Origin: HGM04593 sp045588485 | GTDB lineage: Bacteria; Bacteroidota; Bacteroidia; Bacteroidales; Bacteroidaceae | DNA: 10,104 nucleotides | NCBI GenBank assembly: GCA_045588485.1 | Contig: JAZNEI010000036.1 | Span: 1-10,104 of the forward strand | Reading direction: 5' to 3' | Shown here: in pieces, positions 5,322-10,104 of the stretch | Layout of the letters: every line of letters starts with the position of its first letter | Numbering within the stretch: the stretch's first letter is position 1 | Notes under the pieces: generated by a model | Seen by the model: the letters and a program-made list of their open reading frames with translations, nothing else | The model's database searches: none | Told to the model about the DNA's origin: nothing | Translations under genes and position numbers: made by a program

Positions 5322-6137
5322 ATGAAGCGCCTTTTCCCTTTTCTGCTGTTACCTCTTTTGCTTGCCTGTTCTTCGGATGGCAGTGTGGTCAGAAGAACAC
5401 TTGCTGTTACCGCTGAGCCTTATCGCTACGTGGTTGAGGCTGTCGCAGGTGATGATTGGATTGTCGAGTCGCTTGTCCCTAAAGGGGATAATCCCGAGAC
5501 TTTCGACCCCACTCCGCGTGATATTGTCTCTTTGGCAAACAGTGAAGCCTATTTTATGGTTGGAGGTCTGGGATTCGAGGAGGCTTGGGCCGGGAAGATT
5601 GCCGAGATGTATCCCCATTTGAAAATATTCGATACATCTGTGGGGATTATTAGAGAGGATGGCGACCCGCATCTGTGGACATCACCCGATAATATGGCTC
5701 TTATTGCCAAGAATGTGTGTGATGCTTTGTGCGGCTTTGATGGCACAAATGCCGATGGTTACCGCGCTCGTCTACAGTCTCTTAACGAGAAGATTTCTGC
5801 CACAGATGGTTATATAACACAAAGACTCGATACTCTCAAAGGATATTCTTTCTTGGTTTTTCATCCTTCGCTGACATATTTTGCACGTCTCTATGGCTTG
5901 CATCAGCTGTCTATTGAAGAGGAGGGTAAAGAGCCTTCGGCAGCACATATAAAGAGTGTTATTGACGAGGCTAAAAGATGTAGTGTGAAACTTGTGCTTG
6001 TGCAGAGTGGATTCGATAGCAAGAATGCTGTTACTATTGCTGCAGAGATTGGGGCGAGGGTGGTCTCTATCGACCCGCTGAACTACTATTGGCACACCGA
6101 GTTGCGCAAAATGGCCGATGAAATGGCCGGAAATTGA
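5322..6137 (+). CDS. ZnuA/TroA-like metal ABC transporter substrate-binding lipoprotein
   Basis: This 271-residue protein has a lipoprotein signal peptide: a charged MKR start, a hydrophobic run and the lipobox L13-L14-A15-C16. Acylation at C16 followed by Ser would anchor it at the periplasmic face of a membrane. The mature part is a cluster A-I (ZnuA/PsaA) binding protein for Zn2+ or Mn2+. Expected ligands are H117 in DPHLWTSP, H181 in FHPSLTYFARLYG and D251 in IDPLNYYW. The first ligand, normally His in a PH motif, is replaced by E59 in NPETFDPTP. I recall the same change in other Bacteroidota homologs, so it may be lineage-specific rather than damage. The His-rich loop typical of zinc-specific ZnuA is absent. 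SIEEEGKEPSAAHI is a family hallmark. The ATPase gene follows after 11 nt. Metal specificity is not settled. Confidence 0.9.
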   Translation: MKRLFPFLLLPLLLACSSDGSVVRRTLAVTAEPYRYVVEAVAGDDWIVESLVPKGDNPETFDPTPRDIVSLANSEAYFMVGGLGFEEAWAGKIAEMYPHLKIFDTSVGIIREDGDPHLWTSPDNMALIAKNVCDALCGFDGTNADGYRARLQSLNEKISATDGYITQRLDTLKGYSFLVFHPSLTYFARLYGLHQLSIEEEGKEPSAAHIKSVIDEAKRCSVKLVLVQSGFDSKNAVTIAAEIGARVVSIDPLNYYWHTELRKMADEMAGN

Positions 6138-6148
6138 ACCTATTTGCT

Positions 6149-6793
6149 ATGATTGAACTAAAAAAGGTCTCTTTTTCGTATGGCAGCAGGCTGTTGCTTG
6201 ATAATGTGAATATCACTGTCGGTGAGCACGACTTTCTTGGTGTCGTTGGTGCAAACGGCTGTGGAAAGAGTACACTCGTGAAACTTATGATGGGGCTTCT
6301 TAAAGCACAAAAAGGCACCATAGAGCGCAGACGTGCCGATGGCGGTGTACCTACAATGGGCTATCTTCCGCAATGCTCGTCTATCGACCGCATGTTCCCT
6401 ATGAGTGTGCGCGAGGCGGTGTCGTTGGGCCTTGTCGATAAGAACAATTTCTATAATCCTTTTGCGCTTAGGCACTCGGCTGCTGTTGATGAGGCTATGG
6501 AGCGTATGAAGGTTAGTCACCTTGCCGGTAAGAGTATCGGGCAACTGAGTGGTGGCGAGTTACAACGCACACTTTTGGCACGTGCAGTGGTCTCTCGTCC
6601 CGATATCATTTTTCTCGATGAGCCATCGACTTATCTTGATAATCGCTCCGAGACTCATCTGTATGAACTCATCGGGCAACTGAACGATAGTTGTGCCGTT
6701 GTTCTTGTAGGTCACGATATTGAAAATATTCGCACATTCGCCAAGCGCGTGGCGCTGGTAGATAGAGGGGTGAGTGTAGAGGAACTGCGTTAG
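6149..6793 (+). CDS. ZnuC-like metal ABC transporter ATP-binding protein
   Basis: This 214-residue cytoplasmic ATPase would power uptake of the metal captured by the adjacent lipoprotein. All ABC motifs are present: Walker A GANGCGKST (34-42), Q-loop Q75 in YLPQ, signature LSGGE (133-137), Walker B IIFLDE (153-158), D-loop YLD and the switch H189 in VGHD. The helical segment VREAVSLGL with the FYNPF loop is typical of the zinc/manganese subfamily. It is shorter than ZnuC (about 250), lacking the C-terminal regulatory tail. ATG 6149 is chosen because IELKKVSFSYG is the canonical beginning; a TTG at 6134 would overlap the upstream stop. It is the last gene of the run; no permease gene follows, so the membrane subunit must be encoded elsewhere. 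Confidence 0.93.
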   Translation: MIELKKVSFSYGSRLLLDNVNITVGEHDFLGVVGANGCGKSTLVKLMMGLLKAQKGTIERRRADGGVPTMGYLPQCSSIDRMFPMSVREAVSLGLVDKNNFYNPFALRHSAAVDEAMERMKVSHLAGKSIGQLSGGELQRTLLARAVVSRPDIIFLDEPSTYLDNRSETHLYELIGQLNDSCAVVLVGHDIENIRTFAKRVALVDRGVSVEELR

Positions 6794-6830
6794 ATGTTTT
6801 TATTAAGAATAGAATATTCATATTTGATGC

Positions 6831-6870
6831 GAAAGGGAGCTGCTAACGTTACAGCCTCCTTTCTTCTTTA
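6831..6870 (+). terminator. Probable intrinsic terminator after the metal-transport run
   Basis: gaaagggagctg (6831-6842) pairs with cagcctcctttc (6852-6863) with one G-T wobble and one mismatch. The 9-nt loop itself contains taacgtta. A T-rich tail (ttcttcttta) follows on the + strand. It lies 38 nt after the ATPase stop codon and is the natural end of the preceding transcript. Confidence 0.6.
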
Positions 6871-7184
6871 AATAAACTACTCAATAATAAATATAGGCAA
6901 TTATATACGAAATTACACAATATGTAAAGAATCATCCCGAATGAAAGATTGTCTTCCCGAACGTATGTGAGAGAACTAATTATTTTTTTATGGAAATTTC
7001 TCCTCTCATAATGGGTCGTCGAAATGAACCTTGTGTAAATTGCCATATAATTACCAAAATATAATAAGAAACTCTTTTATCGTATATCGACAATAGGAAT
7101 AGTTAACTATATTTGCATTGTGTTTTGCAGATGGGAGATTTTTAATCGCTCCTAAAGAAAGGATAAGATACAATAAAGCAGATA
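6871..7184. other. AT-rich intergenic stretch without a convincing gene
   Basis: This stretch has no open frame with recognisable protein character. Two minus-strand frames of about 60 codons are low-complexity and cover the terminator or the next gene's start, so they look accidental. Two related segments, atcatcccgaatgaaagatt and gtcttcccgaacg (6930-6963), share a tcccgaa core. A promoter-like box is annotated separately. Otherwise I see nothing in it. Confidence 0.6.
7108..7115 (+). promoter_or_regulatory. Putative -7 promoter box TATATTTG of the sulfatase-fold gene
   Basis: TATATTTG fits TAnnTTTG, is followed by ca as is common for this promoter class, and lies 69 nt upstream of ATG 7185. 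It follows a terminator-like hairpin, consistent with a new transcription unit. No clear -33 TTTG is seen at the standard distance. Confidence 0.5.
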
Positions 7185-9122
7185 ATGAGAAAAGAGAGAA
7201 ATATTGTCGTCGCATTAATAAGGAACATAGTACTTGCATACATTGTACTGGCTTTGTGTCGGCTGATTTTTGTGGTTGTTAATTATGATATGTATGCCCA
7301 AGGGTTGCAGACGGCACCGCTGTGGCCTATCTTGAAAGGTGCACTGCGCTTCGATACTGCTGCGGTGTGTTATCTGAATATCCCGTATATCGTGGCTCTG
7401 CTTTTGCCACTGCACATTAAAGAGGGTGCTCTAATGCGCAAGACTGAACGCTTGCTTTTTGTGTTGTGCAACGCTATTGGCGTTATAGCCAATCTATGCG
7501 ACGCGGTTTATGTGCCCTTTTCGGGCAGGCGTACAACGTGGTCGCTCTTCTCAGAGTTCTCGAACGAGGGTAATATTGCCAAGATTGTGGGCTTAGAGGT
7601 TGTCTCTCATTGGTATCTTGTAGTCGCAGGCATATTTATAATATGGCTCCTTTGGCGTTTATATACTCCTGCACGTAACGGCGAGGGGCTGCTAAAATAT
7701 TATATCTCGCGAGTTGTGTTGCTTGCGGTTGTAGCTCCTCTGGTAGTATTAGGTATAAGAGGCGGTGTGGGACGTACCGTGCGCCCCATAAGTCTTAATG
7801 ATGCTAACGAGTATATCATATCTCCCTCGCAGGCTGCAATAGTATTGAACACCCCTTTTTCAATGATTCGTACTATTGGCAAGAATCCTTTCAAAGAGAT
7901 GAATTACTTCGACGAGAAGGAGGTTTCTGATATTTTCAACCCTATATTGGAGTATCCTGCCGACAGTGTTCTGCGCAAAAATGTGGTGGTGTTTATCGTA
8001 GAGAGCTTCGGTAAAGAGTATATAGGAGCATATAATTCTCATAGAGACGAACCATCATTGACTCCTTTTCTCGACTCGCTTATATCGGTGAGTCGTACAT
8101 ACGCCTACTCTTACGGCAATGGTCGTAAGAGTATCGACGGAATGCCGTCGGTGCTCTCGGGAATACCGATGTTTGTAGAGCCTTTCTTCGTTACTCCCGC
8201 ATCGTTGAACAAGGTTAGCGGTATTGCCGGAGAACTTGCCAAAGAAGGGTACCACACTGCATTCTTTCACGGTGCTCCTAATGGCTCTATGGGATTTCAG
8301 GCATTTGCAAAGGCTACGGGGTTCAAGGAGTACTATGGCAAGGATGAGTACGATGCAAAAAACAGTGGCAACGACGACTTTGACGGTGCATGGGCTATTT
8401 GGGATGAGCCTTTCTTTAAGTTCTATGCCGAGACTTTGGGAACACTGAAAGAACCTTTTGTCGCGTCGATGTTCAGCGCCTCGTCGCATCATCCTTTTGC
8501 TGTTCCTGCCGAATATAAGCATATATATAAGGAGGGCAAGATTCCTATCCACAAATGTATACAGTACACCGATAATGCGTTACGTGGCTTTTTTGCGAGG
8601 GCAAGCCGCGAGGCTTGGTTCAAGAATACCCTTTTTGTAATTACTGCCGACCACACGAACGAGTGTTACGACCAACGCTATAATACACCCTCGGGGGCAT
8701 TCGAGGTTCCTGTAATCTTCTATTCGCCTACTGCCGATGCTTCATTTGCTCCAGGCATAGATAGTGTGAGGATTGCGCAGCAGATAGATATAATGCCAAC
8801 TGTTCTCGACTATCTGGGCTATAGTCGTCCTTTTCTTTCGTTCGGAAAGAGCCTGTTGCGCCTCTCGCCCGAAGATAGCTATGCGGTGAACTGGGTTAGC
8901 GGACTATATCAATATTTTAAAGATGATTATATGCTAACCTTTGACGGTGCAAAGGCTGTGTCGCTAACCGATATTCGCCGTAATCCTGCCTCTCAAGAGA
9001 ATCTTTTAGGAACAATGCCCGAAAAAGAGGCTGCTATGGAGCGCGAGCTTAAGGCAATTATACAGCAGTATATGGCACGTATGTTGCAGGACAGGCTTGT
9101 TCCGGCTGGTGATAAACAATAA
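7185..9122 (+). CDS. LTA synthase family (alkaline phosphatase/sulfatase fold) membrane transferase
   Basis: This 645-residue protein has the LtaS/OpgB architecture: about five N-terminal transmembrane helices (roughly residues 8-200, including VLAYIVLALCRLIFVVVNY), then a large extracytoplasmic sulfatase-fold domain. Expected active-site parts are visible. E273 in FIVESFG is the metal ligand. S316 in GRKSIDGMPS is at the nucleophile position that is Thr in Gram-positive LtaS. H435-H436 in SSHHPF, and D489-H490 in ITADHTNE, are further metal or substrate residues. The family transfers glycerol-phosphate or phosphoethanolamine-type groups. This organism is probably Gram-negative and should not make lipoteichoic acid, so the acceptor is more likely a periplasmic glycan, lipid A or a capsule. 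ATG 7185 begins MRKERN just before the first membrane helix. The radical SAM gene follows after 40 nt. Confidence 0.9.
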   Translation: MRKERNIVVALIRNIVLAYIVLALCRLIFVVVNYDMYAQGLQTAPLWPILKGALRFDTAAVCYLNIPYIVALLLPLHIKEGALMRKTERLLFVLCNAIGVIANLCDAVYVPFSGRRTTWSLFSEFSNEGNIAKIVGLEVVSHWYLVVAGIFIIWLLWRLYTPARNGEGLLKYYISRVVLLAVVAPLVVLGIRGGVGRTVRPISLNDANEYIISPSQAAIVLNTPFSMIRTIGKNPFKEMNYFDEKEVSDIFNPILEYPADSVLRKNVVVFIVESFGKEYIGAYNSHRDEPSLTPFLDSLISVSRTYAYSYGNGRKSIDGMPSVLSGIPMFVEPFFVTPASLNKVSGIAGELAKEGYHTAFFHGAPNGSMGFQAFAKATGFKEYYGKDEYDAKNSGNDDFDGAWAIWDEPFFKFYAETLGTLKEPFVASMFSASSHHPFAVPAEYKHIYKEGKIPIHKCIQYTDNALRGFFARASREAWFKNTLFVITADHTNECYDQRYNTPSGAFEVPVIFYSPTADASFAPGIDSVRIAQQIDIMPTVLDYLGYSRPFLSFGKSLLRLSPEDSYAVNWVSGLYQYFKDDYMLTFDGAKAVSLTDIRRNPASQENLLGTMPEKEAAMERELKAIIQQYMARMLQDRLVPAGDKQ

Positions 9123-9162
9123 TATTGAAAAACTGTTGAAGTTTTATAAAGAAGAAATAAAT

Positions 9163-9939
9163 ATGGCAACAATAATATTCCCCTCTCCTATTTTCGGGCC
9201 GGTGCGCAGTCGTCGCCTTGGAGTGTCGCTTGGTATAAATCTTCTGCCGGGCGATGGTAAAGTGTGTACTTTCGATTGTATATATTGCGAATGTGGCTTT
9301 AATGTTACGCATCGTAGTCGTACACCGCTGCCTACACGTGAAGAGGTGCGTGAGGCGCTCGAGGCGCAACTTATTGCAATGCAACGCGAGGGTACGGCTC
9401 CCGATGTTCTGACATTTGCCGGTAACGGCGAACCTACCATTCATCCTCGCTTTCCCCAGATTATTGATGATACAATAGCTCTGCGTGATAAATATTTCCC
9501 CAATGCCAAGGTCAGTGTACTCAGCAACGCCACACTCATAGGGCGCTCTACTGTCTTCGAGGCACTAAAGAAAGTAGATAACAATATCCTTAAACTCGAT
9601 ACAGTAAACGAGGATTATATCGCACGTGTCGACCGTCCGAATGATGCTTATAAATTGCAGGATATAATAGAGTGTATGAAGGCCTTTAACGGCGCTCTTG
9701 TTGTGCAGACAATGTTTATGAAGGGTGTTGTCGGTGGGGTGAGCGTGGATAATACGGGTGACGAATATGTTCTTCCCTGGTTAGAGGCGGTAAAAGCAAT
9801 AGCACCACGCGAAGTGATGATATATACTATCGACCGCGAGACACCGCAACAAGGACTTCAGAAGGCTACGCGCGAGGAACTCGACCGCATTGTGGCAATG
9901 CTCTCCGAGGCCGGAATAAAGGCAACCGCCTCTTACTAA
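9163..9939 (+). CDS. Radical SAM protein of the COG0731 type
   Basis: This 258-residue protein has the iron-sulfur motif C-x3-C-x2-C at C35, C39 and C42 (CTFDCIYC), which binds the 4Fe-4S cluster that cleaves SAM. The preceding FGPVRSRRLGVSLGINLLP is the family hallmark seen in COG0731 proteins, relatives of the wybutosine enzyme TYW1. GNGEPTIHP (about residues 87-95) corresponds to the SAM-contacting GGE-like motif. C44 is an extra Cys two residues after the cluster motif. I see no added iron-sulfur or SPASM domain. ATG 9163 is preferred over an in-frame ATG at 9079-9097 inside the upstream gene, because MATIIFPSPIFGPV is the usual family start. The substrate is unknown; bacteria lack wybutosine, so the TYW1 link is only structural. 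Confidence 0.92.
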   Translation: MATIIFPSPIFGPVRSRRLGVSLGINLLPGDGKVCTFDCIYCECGFNVTHRSRTPLPTREEVREALEAQLIAMQREGTAPDVLTFAGNGEPTIHPRFPQIIDDTIALRDKYFPNAKVSVLSNATLIGRSTVFEALKKVDNNILKLDTVNEDYIARVDRPNDAYKLQDIIECMKAFNGALVVQTMFMKGVVGGVSVDNTGDEYVLPWLEAVKAIAPREVMIYTIDRETPQQGLQKATREELDRIVAMLSEAGIKATASY

Positions 9940-9960
9940 AAGAGGGCGAAAATCTTATAT
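9927..9960 (+). terminator. Weak terminator-like hairpin at the end of the radical SAM gene
   Basis: cgcctctt (9927-9934) pairs with aagagggcg (9940-9948) with one bulged base around loop actaa, overlapping the stop codon. The tail is aaaatctt rather than a clean T-tract, so termination is doubtful. Confidence 0.3.
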
Positions 9961-10010
9961 CGAATTATTACTGTCCGATAAAAATAGAATAATCCCAAAA
10001 AGTGCTATTG

Positions 10011-10104
10011 ACGGAGCTAATATTGCCACTTTTACCTCAAAAATACTAACAAACGAGCGAGAAATATGAAGTTCACTTCAATATTTTTCAAAGCGAGTGC
10101 AGTC
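10011..10104 (-). repeat. Right-edge copy of the left repeat (leader plus unit B)
   Basis: Positions 10011-10035 repeat the window's first 25 bases (one mismatch), and 10031-10104 equal 107-180 exactly over 74 nt. The copy has the unit B hairpin, GAAGT (10068-10072), loop TC, ACTTC (10075-10079), and the minus-strand TAnnTTTG box at 10045-10038. It has the same orientation as the left array, so the two bracket the gene block as direct repeats. The copy runs off the window end. Confidence 0.9.

Noticed and set aside
6849..7239. Two minus-strand frames of 65 and 62 codons in and beyond the 6794-7184 gap
   Set aside because: They start or end within the terminator hairpin and within the start of the sulfatase-fold gene, are rich in L, S, Y and I from AT-rich DNA, and show no domain or start context.
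10011..10104. Window-edge repeats considered as phage or integrative-element attachment sites
   Set aside because: There is no integrase, recombinase, tRNA or phage gene between them. The block is housekeeping, and the repeat is a multi-copy tandem family rather than a single att core.
1..10104. Search for a new defence, toxin or biosynthetic system
   Set aside because: All eight genes belong to recognisable housekeeping, transport or envelope families or an orphan membrane family. No nuclease, toxin or effector pairing is visible.

Overview
The window looks like ordinary chromosome from a member of the Bacteroidota, most likely order Bacteroidales. Three observations support this. The promoter-like boxes follow the Bacteroides-type -7 consensus TAnnTTTG, Shine-Dalgarno sequences are weak or absent, and the protein families are Bacteroidota-like: a THUMP RNA methyltransferase with a basic tail, a metal-binding lipoprotein with an NPETFDPTP motif, and a sulfatase-fold LTA-synthase relative in an apparently Gram-negative genome. 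All eight convincing genes lie on the + strand.

Layout. Positions 1-848 carry no convincing gene and are built from repeats. A direct tandem array of about 85-nt units (21 to about 215) is followed by a central structured segment with two strong inverted repeats (271-360 and 391-418). The same repeat family then recurs in inverted orientation (497-760), and its last copy supplies the putative promoter of the first gene. Genes 1 and 2 are an RNA methyltransferase (849-2465) and purD (2544-3812). Genes 3 to 6 form a tight run: a polytopic membrane protein of unknown function (3865-4851), a YqaA-type membrane protein (4833-5309), a ZnuA-like lipoprotein (5322-6137) and a ZnuC-like ATPase (6149-6793). 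A terminator-like hairpin follows at 6831-6870. After a 391-nt AT-rich gap come an LTA-synthase-family sulfatase-fold membrane enzyme (7185-9122) and a radical SAM protein (9163-9939). The window ends in another copy of the left repeat, identical to 107-180 over 74 nt.

Function. PurD is purine biosynthesis and the methyltransferase is RNA modification, so the first pair is housekeeping. The ZnuA-like and ZnuC-like proteins should form the binding-protein and ATPase parts of a zinc or manganese importer, but no permease gene lies in the window. The sulfatase-fold enzyme probably transfers a phospho-alcohol group onto an envelope glycan or lipid. The radical SAM protein has no visible functional link to it.

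The most interesting content is the repeat family. Each unit carries a small hairpin with compensatory base changes between copies and a TAnnTTTG promoter-like box at one end. One copy is split by a 63-nt palindrome-bearing insert flanked by a 5-bp duplication. The repeats bracket the 10-kb gene block as direct repeats. I found no phage, CRISPR, toxin-antitoxin, tRNA or rRNA genes, and no evident new multigene defence or biosynthetic system.
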